From contig NOKP01000003.1 in assembly GCA_002682825.1 (NCBI GenBank), positions 186,001 to 250,000 of the forward strand: a stretch of 64,000 nt of DNA. The letters run 5' to 3'. Below, one piece after another: positions 1 to 10,135 of this stretch (positions are counted from its first letter, which is position 1; every line of letters starts with the position of its first letter). Made by a program: the position numbers and the translations under genes. Origin of the DNA: Neonectria sp. B-13. Taxonomy: Eukaryota; Ascomycota; Sordariomycetes; Hypocreales; Nectriaceae. Under the pieces are notes generated by a model. That model was given only the letters and a program-made list of their open reading frames with translations. It did not search any database and was not told where the DNA came from.

Positions 1-130
1 GCTCTTTGGCAACTGCGTCGAGAAAGTCGGACCACGAAGGCGACTTGAGTAGGTTCTGTCGAGCCGAGGGGTCCAGAGCGACTCGCAGAATAGAAGCCTG
101 GAACTTGTGGAGTGGATATTCGTCTGGCAT
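1..130 (-). CDS. 5' end of an unrecognised protein-coding gene, running off the left edge
   Basis: On the minus strand an ATG at 130 opens a frame of 43 codons that stays open to the window edge. It starts MPDEYPLHKF and has a normal, non-repetitive composition. I do not recognise the family. The open frame, sensible amino-acid mix and non-coding upstream sequence favour a real first exon, but this is short and may be chance. Confidence 0.4.
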   Translation of the reverse strand, partial: MPDEYPLHKFQASILRVALDPSARQNLLKSPSWSDFLDAVAKE

Positions 131-1923
131 GATTGGTTCTTTGAACCAGTGTTGGTTGCTTGCAGAAGGAAAACATGCGTCAGTGGTCTTTTATTTCTAG
201 AGCTATTATAAGACGTGTTCAGGTCACGGGATCTTTGTGTTAGGTTGACTAAGCGAAACCAAGACGTGCTGTGAACGGGTCCAGCGACGGTAGGAAACAT
301 GTTCTGTTGAAGCCTGGACTCGCCGGCGCAGTTCCACTGCCTGTGGGAGGCAGAAGCTGATCGTGGACTGGTTAAGTGGAAAGCAAAGTTTAACTTCTCC
401 TCATGGAACAATACTAATATTAAGTATAAGGAGCTAAATATATTACTAAGTAGAATAGTGAAAATGTTGATAATTACAAAACTGGCCTTTTAATAAAGTT
501 TTTAATTACTCAAGAACATGAATTTATCAATCTCACACAAGCCAGATCCGGCCTGGGGGATCAAATGTGCAGTCACTCCGGTCAATCTCGGATTTCCTTG
601 ACAGCTCGACTTCGTCCATCAAAGGCTGACTTGCTATTGCGTGTTATCGACAGGCTGAAGTACCTCAGCGTTCCACCGCGTTGGAGCGTGGTTCGACTTT
701 AGTGGGAGGACAGAATCCTTTCTTCGGCGTTCTGGAATATTCAAACATTTAATGGGGCTTCAGTTCAAGCGACAGAACCGTCAAGCAGGCTCATTTAAGA
801 TCTCTCGACAATCTGGTTTTCCCTAGAGTCTCCAGAAAGGAACCCAGGAGCTTAGGGTTCCCAATCCTTCTGCTCTGCTTCGTAATAGACAGTGGCATTG
901 TTTACTACCTGTAGCCGCTCGGGCTTTAGATTATTAGTATTAAGAACACCTTAGCTATTTGCCTAAAATAGAATACTTGAGTCATTAAACGATTAACTCA
1001 AGCACTCAAAATATATCTAATTGATTACGTAAATCCATAACTAGACTATTCATGGTATGTTATCAATTGACAACAATACTCTGCGCAGAGGATCCATCAC
1101 TCTCATCAACTTTAGATCGAGACAAATTGATTCAATTTCTGGAACATAAGTGAGGTGTCTATGTTCTTCTATGCTGAGCCTCTCGACAAAAGCAAAATCG
1201 GAACCCAAATAGATGCCGACAGCTTCGCCTCACAGCTGAGTGTGCCATTTGTACCAAGGCGGCTGGGCAAGGGAGCGTTATGCGAGGTATGGGGTGGATA
1301 ATACACTGGCCATCTGGACCCTTGGCTCGATTGCTGGCATGAGGAGTTGCACAGTTTTGCAAAATGTAGTTTTGTGGTAGGTTGTGATACAAGGCTGTGG
1401 GCAATTGATTCCGCCTCACTTTCAAGTTGGGACCCTATCATGCAGCAGTGAGGACTGTTTAGTGCTGACGGATGAATCCATTTCGGCACCACCCCACCAT
1501 GAAGGCGTTCCCAACACGAGTTGTTCAGCGATTGAAATGGAAATTACTACGCTTCTCTAGCCAATCAATCTCGCAGGCCTATCATGCTTGGCTGTTTGCC
1601 TGTATCATTCTGCCTTCTGCTGACTTTCGTGTAGTCTAGATGCCTATTGAGAATCTTCTATTTTCATACAGCGAGTACAAATGACGTGTCATTCCTACCC
1701 CGCCAATCTGCTTCTGATGCCTAAATGAGGCACATAAGGTAGTAATCCGTCGTCCCGTCCCAGGCTCGTTAATTCCCTCATCGCCACGTACGAGATGTCG
1801 CATAACAACTTCCATTACACCCGGGAGTAGATTTAGGCGTCAAGTCACTTGCATGTCGCGATCATCCTTTCTCAATAACGCAACCGCATCGGATCAACCA
1901 GGACTTCTCTCGCCAAAATCACG
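131..1923. other. Intergenic, AT-rich in parts, no gene seen
   Basis: No convincing coding frame on either strand. Two stretches (about 400-530 and 950-1075) are markedly AT-rich with many TpA steps, as in decayed or RIP-affected fungal DNA. The last 200 bases are probably the promoter and leader of the gene starting at 1924. Confidence 0.5.
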
Positions 1924-4773
1924 ATGTCAAACGATGCGACAGAACATCAAAGTGCTGCTAAAGATATCAGGATCCCGCCATCAACACTGGTGAGAATTCT
2001 TGGAGGTATTCTCGTGGCTTCCAAACAACCCGAGCATGTCGCCCAGTCGTTAAGATCCTGGATCACCTTGAGCAAGGCAAGCCATAATCATACTTCATCA
2101 AGAGTTGACGATGAAAGGCTCAAGGAAGGCAAGGGTGCCGATGAGATAGAAGCGCTTTCATTTGCACAGTGGCTGGACATCATTACTGATGAGCTTCTGA
2201 ATGAGTCGAAGCTCCAACAGCACCTTGCACGGTTATCCCTTAGCATTTCACTACTCCGGGAATCATGTCGGCAAGGAATTTCTTTGTCTTCCAAAGATAT
2301 TTCCGTCATTTGGGATTCCATACGAAGTGCCCTCACAGACCCATCACTCGATCCACCGCTTTTCTTCGCAACCCGAAGCGCTCAAGGCTTCCTCGCAGTC
2401 CCTCTTTGCAGCATTTTGAAGGAAGACCGGAGCATTGATGAGCTCTTCCGTTTCCATATATGGCTGCCACAGCGTGAGCCAGGGAATCTCGACTTGGCTA
2501 TCCATTCGCACCAACCATTTGCTCAGAGTTGGATCTTGGCGGGTGAAGGGACAGATCATACATACGAGGTCGAGCCAACAACCGATTATGCTTCTGCAAC
2601 CAATGCTGAATATGCCCTTTCTTGGGATGACGGGAAGAAGGTCGATTCAACTTATAAGACACATCAAGCCTTCTCTATCTTGAAGAACACGGGTCGATTC
2701 GTCAAGGCATCGCTCGCAAATTCCAAGGTCCACAAAAGGGACATGACTTACACTATTCCACAAGGCCTGTTCCACGTATCTGACGTGTCGCAAGATACTC
2801 TTCACGCTACCCTCTTTTTCTTTGATTCCCAGCGAGGGTTCTTGAAAGATGCACCTATTTTGGGACCGAAGGACGCCGACTCTTTCAAACACCGCAAGCC
2901 TGACAGCACGGCCCCTTTGAACCTGGGAAAGGTGGTTGACGCAGTGCGGTCATGGGAAATCTCGATGGAGCAAGGCAAAGGCAACGCGTTGAATGCAGAT
3001 TGGGAGCATGCCTTTCAGGAATTCACCAAAGCTCTCAATCTTGCCGAAAGCCTTCCAATGGCGGAGCTCCCAAATGCTTCGCATTACAGAAAGATTGTCC
3101 TTGGGGAACTTGGCAGCACCAACAGGCGATTTGGTCGATACGACATGGCCAAAGATTATCTTGAGGCTGCTCTCTTTGACACGAGCCCTGGCCCAAAGAG
3201 TGTTGAGATCAGCGGAGAACTAGGCGTTGTCTACAGGCATATGAACCGCCTAAATGATGCGAAGCGCGCCTTTCAGATCCAATACGGCAACGCCAAAGAA
3301 CTTGGGTCCGAGCGCGACGTTTGCCGGGCGGTAGGTAACCTAGGAATGGTTAACTATCAACTCTCCCAACAAAGTTCCCCTCATGACGGTTCTCTGCTTG
3401 CTGAGGCAATCAAGAACCAAGAGGAGCGGGTTGAGAGGGCCCGACAACTACAGCGAGATGCCCACGGCAAAAACGATAACCTGTTGGCAAGAAGCCATTC
3501 GGAGAGACAGGCTTTGGCTTGGGAGTCCATTGGCTTGGATCGTTTGTCTCTTTGTTATACTGCAAGCGGAGATACGAAGAAAGCGATCAACTGCTGTTTA
3601 GAGTCGCAGAAGATCAACAGCACGTCAACAGACACCACTATCAAGGCATTCTCCCGTTTGTTTTACGGCCGTGCGCTGTATCGAGATGGCCAGCGTGATG
3701 CAGCCATGTTCCAGTTCAACCAGGCAAAGCCATGCTCCCCAGCCATTGCTCTGTGCAAAGAGCCATCGGTAGAGAACAGAGGATATCTCCAGGAACTGGT
3801 AGACGCGAGAGTGGATATGAGCTTGGCTGATGAAAACGGCTATACAGCATTGGAATACGCCGTATTTAACAACGATGAAGAAACTGAGGCCTTGGTGTTG
3901 AAAGGACTTCGGAAAGGACGGGAAGAAAATGGAGATGCCGAGATTCAGAGCCTTCAACACAATGCAAGGCTCCGAAAAGCTTACCGCGAGCTATTTCAGG
4001 AAAGGCTACGCCCTGTGCTTCTGAAAAGCAAACCCGGAGACAGTCTCCAAGCCTTGAGGCGAGAATACGCATTCTCCCTCGCCGAGGATGAAGGCAAGCG
4101 GAAAATGTTTGATGCCTTCAAATTCATCCGCTACACCGATTTCCAAGGTTATGGAGAGATTCCATCGTGGAGTAGCAGCTCGTTTCAGACGTTTCAGAAC
4201 GACAAAAGCGACGTCGATTTTGTCATCTTCTATTCGTACAGGTGGATCAACAAGGCCAAACCGGCCCTATCACCAGATGATGAAGAGAACACACAGTATC
4301 GGCGTATGATCGACGCCACTGAGGAATTTCTCAGACGCCACCCCGAGGTGAACAGAGAAAAACTTGGAGTTTGGGTGGTAAGTCAAATAAACTGTCTCTG
4401 CTTTCCAACATTACCTAACTCGTTGTAGGATTATGCGTGCGTTTGTCAGGATGACCCAATGCCAGGCGTCACTGCACTACCTCTATTATTGATGCAATGC
4501 AATGCAGTCATTTCCTTGTATGACGAGCACTATTACGAACGTGCTTGGTGTTCCGTGGAAGTTCTGATAATTCAAGCTATCATGACCTCATACAAATCAC
4601 ATTCGTGGTACGAGCAACGGCCAAGGGCGGGTGTTACTGATGGAGAAGGAAAATTCTTCCTGCAAGATGGTCCAGTAAATTTGGGAATTTCTATGGCGGA
4701 GAAGCTATTAACACGAGAAGAGGATCGACCAAAGGTTTTGTTTCTGGAAAGGCAGAGCAGGCTCATAGGATGA
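1924..4773 (+). CDS. TPR/ankyrin protein with C-terminal TIR-like domain
   Basis: Two exons, 1924-4377 and 4429-4773, separated by a 51-bp intron (GTAAGT...TTGTAG, phase 0), give 932 residues. Residues 1-340 form an unrecognised N-terminal region. Helical TPR-like repeats follow at about 359-600, then one ankyrin-like unit at about 620-660. The C-terminus (about 764-865) reads like a TIR-type fold: it begins FVIFYSYRW, continues with a D-x-A-C-V motif over the splice junction, and ends in WCSVEV, where plant and animal TIRs have W-C-x-x-E. Glu862 is therefore the candidate catalytic residue if the domain cleaves NAD. Sensor or scaffold repeats joined to a TIR module resemble intracellular immune or incompatibility receptors, but no NB-ARC/NACHT P-loop is visible. 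The function is inference; the exon structure is firm. Confidence 0.8.
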
Positions 4774-5300
4774 GGAGGAGGAATCCGGCAACGGACAGCT
4801 GTCTCATGATAAAAGTTCATCACCAGCTCTACTGGCAAATGGCAATAAACTCATATAGTAAAATTGGACTACTGATCACCTACCACAAGCTACTGTCACA
4901 TTGCATTGGCTATCACAAGGTTCCCCCACATGACAAGCTTCCTAGGACCGATGGTCTTACAAAGGTTGACCAATTTGACCTCTCTCAACAACCTAGCTAC
5001 GAACCTTGATGCCCTCAACAACCTAGTCATCCTAGATGACACGTTTCCCTTCCTTTCTCATCACTCTAGATGACACGATTCCTATCCCTTCCTTTCCCGC
5101 TAGGATAGATAGAAATCAAGAGCTTTTATCCCCATCGATCCCGGCCATTAGATGTGATAGCTACTATCATGCGGGCCCAATCACAGTTAGAAAACTCTCA
5201 GTTTCTGATGAGAAGCATTATAGTTGTAAATAGACGGACTAGAAGCTGAAGATTCATCGTCAAGAAGGCACACGATTCTCACACCCTCTCTCAGCTACTC
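4774..5300. other. Intergenic between convergent genes
   Basis: No gene seen. A short imperfect direct repeat lies around 5030-5097: two copies of a block starting CTAGATGACACG and ending in TTCCCTTCCTTTC. It is probably a simple local duplication. Confidence 0.5.
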
Positions 5301-6118
5301 CTAGCCCCGCAGCTGAAGCACTTTGCGCTTGGTGGCTTCCACCACTTGGTGTTCGTTGTAGATCAAAACCACGGCTGGATGCTCAATGACCCCTTGCGCC
5401 CACTGATAGAACTTAGGCGCGACCTCTCGGAGCTGCTCAGTGACACTAGCAGGGATAAGTCCAAGCTTTGAGAAGCTGAAAATTCGAAGAACAAACGGCC
5501 CGGTGAGGACCTGTGATTCGCATCAGTATCTTCCAAAGTCAGAGCGAGGAGATGGAAAGCAACTAACCTCGGCCAAGGTGATCTTCTGGTGGCCTCGGAA
5601 GAAGGGCGTGGCGCCTTCAAGCAATGGTTCCACCTCCTTCGCAATTGCAGCAACGATGGCTTTGGCCGCGTCTTCGGCATCGCTTTGAGTCTTCGAGAAA
5701 ATGATCTTGTGGTAGTGGGGTTGAGCCTTGGAAAACCAAGTGTCCACGAAGTAGGCGATCCTTGCTCGGATGAGAGGGCCATTTGCATCAGCCGTTGAAG
5801 GGACCAAATGCGATGGGTAGCTGTCGGCCAAAAACTGAGCGATTATCCCAGACTCGGTGATGATTTCTCCGTTGTATGACAGAGTTGGAACCTGGCCCCG
5901 GGGGTTGATCTTCAAGTAGCCTGGTGATCTGGGGACATCTAGGTCGATAATCTCTTCCCTGAACGGGATTCCCAACTCGGCGAGAACGATATGTGCCCGA
6001 TGAGCCCCTGCCAATGCGGATAAGAATCACACCCTAACCTAGGAAGACTGACATGCAACTCACATGGGCACCGGTGGTTAGTGTAGAGGATAATGTCTGC
6101 GTTTGGTCGAGAACTCAT
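5301..6118 (-). CDS. Glutathione S-transferase, omega-like
   Basis: Three exons on the minus strand, complement(5301-5510, 5568-6007, 6064-6118), with introns of 57 and 56 bp that have consensus ends; 234 residues. The thioredoxin-like N-terminal domain carries RCPWAHRAH at residues 16-24. Cys17 sits where omega-class GSTs have their catalytic cysteine, rather than Tyr or Ser. The glutathione-site motifs NPRGQVPTL and TESG follow, then an all-helical C-terminal domain. Expected role: cytosolic glutathione-dependent thiol transfer, reduction or detoxification. The start was set by joining the small first exon (MSSRPNADIILYTNH), which restores the complete CPWA motif; the longer single-exon frame lacks it. 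Length is normal for the family. The substrate is not predictable. Confidence 0.9.
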
Positions 6119-6660
6119 TATGTCGTCTTGGCGTATGCAACCTGACAGCGAGATTTTGGTGGCGAGGAATTTGGTACTTTTGTTCTGGGGCGCTTGATTT
6201 AAGCTCTACGACATGGAATGTCACGGCCGATGATGCTATAGATATAGACAGCAGAGGGGAAGTATCATTAATAATTGCCAAGATTGTCGTCACTTTTCTC
6301 CTCAATCAGGCGCCCGAGCCCGATTGCATCATCTAAATCTAGCACAACCATCCAATCGCGAGGCGTGGGGCTGCATCTCAGAATTATGTAGTGATTGAGG
6401 AGCTCGATTGCGCTATTGACTTTCTACATGCAGTTGACTGGCTCAAAAAACCGATAAGATAACAATAAGGCGCAATCGACGTATGAGTACATGGTTGAGG
6501 TTTGAACGTATGCGAAACCCAAATCAGGCTTACGACAGCCAGTTACCCGGCGGGTTCGGTAGGAGAGGGGGGGGCCTAGGCTTAGTCAACCCGCCGGGTA
6601 AAGGAATAGTGCTTGTCTGGACAGGGGATAGTGTCCCATTTAAAGCCGATGCGAATGAGT
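6119..6660. other. Intergenic with a G-rich inverted repeat
   Basis: No gene seen. Its one clear structure is the 14-bp inverted repeat at 6543-6601, listed separately, about 60 bp beyond the stop of the HET gene. Confidence 0.5.
6543..6601. repeat. Perfect 14-bp inverted repeat with 31-nt spacer
   Basis: Left arm 6543-6556 (TTACCCGGCGGGTT) and right arm 6588-6601 (AACCCGCCGGGTAA) are exact reverse complements. The spacer contains a run of G. Both outer ends read TTA/TAA, as expected for short terminal inverted repeats inserted at TA. It could also be a GC-rich hairpin at the 3' end of the HET gene. Confidence 0.85.
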
Positions 6661-7608
6661 TCACGGAAATTGACAAGGGCACTGTTCGTCCCGCCCTGAA
6701 AGAACGAAAGGGGTGCCGTCAAGCCAATACCCTTCGTGGAAAGGGTGCCCAATAATTGCTTCTAGATCTAGCGAAAGAGAAAGTATGGCAGGCAACTCGT
6801 CCTTTGGTTTGCTGAGCCCGCACCTGGAGTAGTAGTTGACGATCTGTGACCATATGCTGTGCAAATCGGCAATCTGGTTGAAAGTGCTTTTGTAGTTTGG
6901 GTCCGGGCTTCGCTGAAAACCTCGGCAGTCATCCAAGATATAACATATGAGAAATCTTGTCGGGCATCTATACTCTACGGAGCCTCGTGCATCGGATCGA
7001 TCTCCGCTGCCGAAACGTTTGTCGTGCTTCCAGTACATCTGGTTTGCGGCGAAATGAACGGTGCGCGAAGAGAAAATGCGCTCCTGCAGAACCCACGCCC
7101 GTCGATTGAGTGGCGCATCGATAATGTTGTTCTCTTCTTCTTCTTCCCAAGTGCGAAAGTGCATCGGACCTGGCTTTGGCCGCTCAGGATCGCACGGTAC
7201 CTTTACGAGACATTCATGTGCGGATCGTCGAAAACAGCCCTTGGTGCCATCTGTTGCGGCCGTCGCAGCAATCGTAAAGTATGCTCTTTCATAAATGGAA
7301 GCCATTGTGCGGGATTCCCTGTTAAAGTTTTCACGGTCTTCTTGTATGATGGATAGCGGATCGATCCATATGTAGCGAATTCTTAGGGCGTGAGTCGTAT
7401 AGACGGCATCCTGTAGTGTCTGTAGAAGCGTCTCTAAATTGATACTCTTGTAATGGTTCTTGCACTGATAAATAGTGACCATCTCAAAATCAAATGGGAG
7501 ATTCGTTTTCATTACAGTGTAAATCAAGTCACAAGTGCGGCATGGATTCCTCACTCGTTCGCATTTTAGTCCATGTTTGGTATATTTATTGCTTTTAAAA
7601 GTCGCCAT
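6661..7608 (-). CDS. HET-domain (heterokaryon incompatibility) protein, N-terminally incomplete
   Basis: Single open frame of 315 codons. The middle is a clear HET domain: residues about 58-130 contain TLQDAV, then IRYIWIDPLSIIQED, then MASIYERAYFTIAA and GCF. APLNRRAWVLQER follows, the usual 'PLxxRGWxxQE' block. The motif that normally opens a HET domain (Y-x-x-L-S-x-x-WG) is absent and replaced by unrelated sequence, so the domain begins too late. The C-terminus ends abruptly after a short FHEGYWLDG segment, where full proteins carry several hundred more residues. Such proteins trigger cell death after fusion of unlike strains. This one looks truncated at both ends and may be a fragment. 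It is divergently transcribed from the F-box gene at 7806 with 197 bp between. Confidence 0.7.
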   Translation of the reverse strand: MATFKSNKYTKHGLKCERVRNPCRTCDLIYTVMKTNLPFDFEMVTIYQCKNHYKSINLETLLQTLQDAVYTTHALRIRYIWIDPLSIIQEDRENFNRESRTMASIYERAYFTIAATAATDGTKGCFRRSAHECLVKVPCDPERPKPGPMHFRTWEEEEENNIIDAPLNRRAWVLQERIFSSRTVHFAANQMYWKHDKRFGSGDRSDARGSVEYRCPTRFLICYILDDCRGFQRSPDPNYKSTFNQIADLHSIWSQIVNYYSRCGLSKPKDELPAILSLSLDLEAIIGHPFHEGYWLDGTPFVLSGRDEQCPCQFP

Positions 7609-7805
7609 TTAAAGTGGGCAATTGAGTGCGGCGCTCACGTGTCTCTATAGCTCGCTTATCACATATGTTGGGGACTGGACTTATTTAATTAAAAGAGTAT
7701 CATCCTGCCTGAAACCTACATAAGCAGAGGTTTTAGCTCTTCCCTCATATCTCACCAAGGACAACACAACTGTAACATACCTTGTCCTGATTATATCATC
7801 CCACG

Positions 7806-9686
7806 ATGGAAGAAACAACTACATCGCCTGCAACTGGCGGCGCAAAGAAATCATGTCGCAGGCTGGTTCAGCAAAAGCTCTCACGGTATTGGACTCCTCC
7901 AGACCCTCAACCTCGCCCAACCACATCTAATATCAACCCGTTCCGCTTAATGGACCTACCACTTCCTATCCGTCAAGAGATCTATCGCCTTACACTAGAT
8001 TTTGAACCCGGTCAGTTTATCAGCCTCAATTCTGTACCGAAGTCGGCTGTAGTTACTGTCAACTGGATGCTTAATCACCGAAACGAGCTCTCACCGCCAG
8101 AAGACAGCCAACAGCTCGAAGATGAAGTCAACAGAGACTTTTCTCCCGAGCCTGAACCCATTCACAGTCTCTTTCTCGTCTCTAGGACTATCCGCAACGA
8201 GATTCGGGCCATCATCTTCTCCGAGAGTGTCATCGCCGTTAGCTCACTTCGTTATGGCGGCCTCCGTATCCTCGAGGAGGCTGGTCCCGTAGCCTGGCGG
8301 GAGCTGCGAACCCTCGTCGTTCGCATCCAATCCTGTCGCTGCCTCTCCCAAATGTGTCTTATCGACGGATGGCCGGCAAGGGAAGAGCTTGATTTCTGGA
8401 ACGACGAGAGACGATTCTTTGATAATAAGTTTATCAATCGCAAGCCGCACAATAAACGCCTCGAGAGCGTCAGCCGCCACGACAGAAACACTATTTCCCA
8501 ATGGCAGAGAACCTGTGAAGTCATCGCCGCGTACGGGCAGCCAGATAGACTTGAGCTGTTCTTGGCCTGCGATGTGTGTGACCTCGAGTTGGCGCAGCGC
8601 ATCGTTCTGCCGCTCTATTCGCTGCCTCGTTTTCGGAATGTTGTCATCAGCTTTGGGGGGCCGTCTAAGGCTTTGGATGAGCTACGTGTGCTTGCCAAGG
8701 ACACAGTTACTGAGCTCTTGAACATTACGTGCAACCCAAGGCCGTTTCGGTTCTTGGACCTCCCGACTGAGCTGCAAGTCAAGATCCTCGAATACACGCC
8801 GTTGGCGCATGCCCACATTATACGGATGAATCTTGATGGACCAGTCTCTGTTGATATGAGTTCATCTTGGAGACACTGTTGTCAAACACAGTATTTAGCG
8901 GATGGTGAACCCATCCACCCAAACACGATGAGCTGGCCTCGGATGGACAGTACTCGTGCCAGCTTTTGTAAGTACAAGAGCGCCGCATTCTGCATGGCGT
9001 GTCAACGCTATCCTTTGTCTTCTGCATGGTTTGGCATCAGTCATCAGTTCGGGGAGATGGCGCAGAACGTCTTTTACGCACGAACGAGGTTTGAGGCGCA
9101 TGGATGGAAGGAGGCTCAGCCTCAGATTACGCCCGCGTTCCCCAGCAGTAACGCCGACGAGGATCGATGTGCGCCCCAGTGCTTCCGCGATTTCCTACGG
9201 CGTGTCGGGTCCAGCGCAGTTCGCAGAATGAGGAAGCTCGACCTTGTCTTCCCTCCTATCGAGACGACCTATCTGACTCCAGATCACCAGTCCTGGGGCA
9301 TGTGGCTCGAGACTCTGGAGATATTACAAGCAGTGGCCGACCTTCCTAGACTCAAGCTGACGATCACCATCGCCAAGCATATGTACCCTGAGCGACAAGG
9401 GGCTTATAACTGGGCCGCCAAGTTCACTAAGGTCACTGAGAGAGATGAGTTGGAGATGTTGGAGGCGTATCAGCGGATTTTTGGGCCGATGAAGAGGCTT
9501 TGTGGTCTAATGGATCTGTTCATTCATCTCCCATGGCCGTTTAGAGCAGGAATGGATAATATTAGGAGGGCGAATGAGCAGATGATTGAGCGGAGTGTTA
9601 TGGGCGAGTCGTATGACTCGACGAAGGGCGGCAAGCCACCCGAGACGTTTTGGGCTCGGCCAGGATACATTGACTGGTGGACTTGA
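7806..9686 (+). CDS. F-box-like protein with two F-box-type motifs
   Basis: One uninterrupted exon of 626 codons. After a basic, proline-rich leader, residues about 45-60 read RLMDLPLPIRQEIYRLTL, the F-box-like (2EXR-type) motif common in large ascomycete-specific families. A second one, FLDLPTELQVKILEYTPLAH, lies at about 318-338. The rest has the mixed Trp/Arg/Leu-rich texture of these proteins and shows no membrane segment. Such proteins are usually proposed to be adaptors for SCF ubiquitin ligases or structural recognition proteins, with targets unknown. The ATG at 7806 is the first in frame, preceded by a CT/A-rich leader. The gene is intact, unlike the related F-box pseudogene at 10136-11998. 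Confidence 0.75.
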   Translation: MEETTTSPATGGAKKSCRRLVQQKLSRYWTPPDPQPRPTTSNINPFRLMDLPLPIRQEIYRLTLDFEPGQFISLNSVPKSAVVTVNWMLNHRNELSPPEDSQQLEDEVNRDFSPEPEPIHSLFLVSRTIRNEIRAIIFSESVIAVSSLRYGGLRILEEAGPVAWRELRTLVVRIQSCRCLSQMCLIDGWPAREELDFWNDERRFFDNKFINRKPHNKRLESVSRHDRNTISQWQRTCEVIAAYGQPDRLELFLACDVCDLELAQRIVLPLYSLPRFRNVVISFGGPSKALDELRVLAKDTVTELLNITCNPRPFRFLDLPTELQVKILEYTPLAHAHIIRMNLDGPVSVDMSSSWRHCCQTQYLADGEPIHPNTMSWPRMDSTRASFCKYKSAAFCMACQRYPLSSAWFGISHQFGEMAQNVFYARTRFEAHGWKEAQPQITPAFPSSNADEDRCAPQCFRDFLRRVGSSAVRRMRKLDLVFPPIETTYLTPDHQSWGMWLETLEILQAVADLPRLKLTITIAKHMYPERQGAYNWAAKFTKVTERDELEMLEAYQRIFGPMKRLCGLMDLFIHLPWPFRAGMDNIRRANEQMIERSVMGESYDSTKGGKPPETFWARPGYIDWWT

Positions 9687-10135
9687 TGCATAGGATAATG
9701 GACTTGGTTTGATAGACTCTGTTGTTTACTATGTTGCATTTGGCAAATTAGACGTCTGATTATAGTACGCAAAAGGCTGCTTTGTGACGTCGGCTCCGGA
9801 TATCGTGGAGCGAGGTCCTCTCAATTTGATGTTATCTAGTTACCATGCTTCAAGAGTCTAGTCTTGGCTAACGGGTCGTCCCCATTGATTATTTGTAGTT
9901 CCCCGCCTGGAGAGAATTCATTGTCACTTTATCTAAGGTGTTAATTAGATGTAGGTGGAGCCATAATGGGAGTATTGTTCGTTAAGAGCCAACAACCGCT
10001 CATCGTCGAGATCAGTCGCCTCTAGGTTTTAACAACATAGAACCCCTCTCTGACACTGTTACGGCTAACCGTCGTCGTCGGTCGCAAGTCCGAAGGTTTT
10101 ATTCAAGAATGTGTAGCACTCGTCTCGGCATTTAG
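9687..10135. other. Intergenic between convergent gene and pseudogene
   Basis: No coding frame. It holds the 3' side of the F-box gene and the decayed 3' end of the neighbouring pseudogene. Confidence 0.45.

Noticed and set aside
6859..7356. 165-codon plus-strand frame opposite the HET gene
   Set aside because: It is antisense to clear HET motifs and lacks family text of its own.
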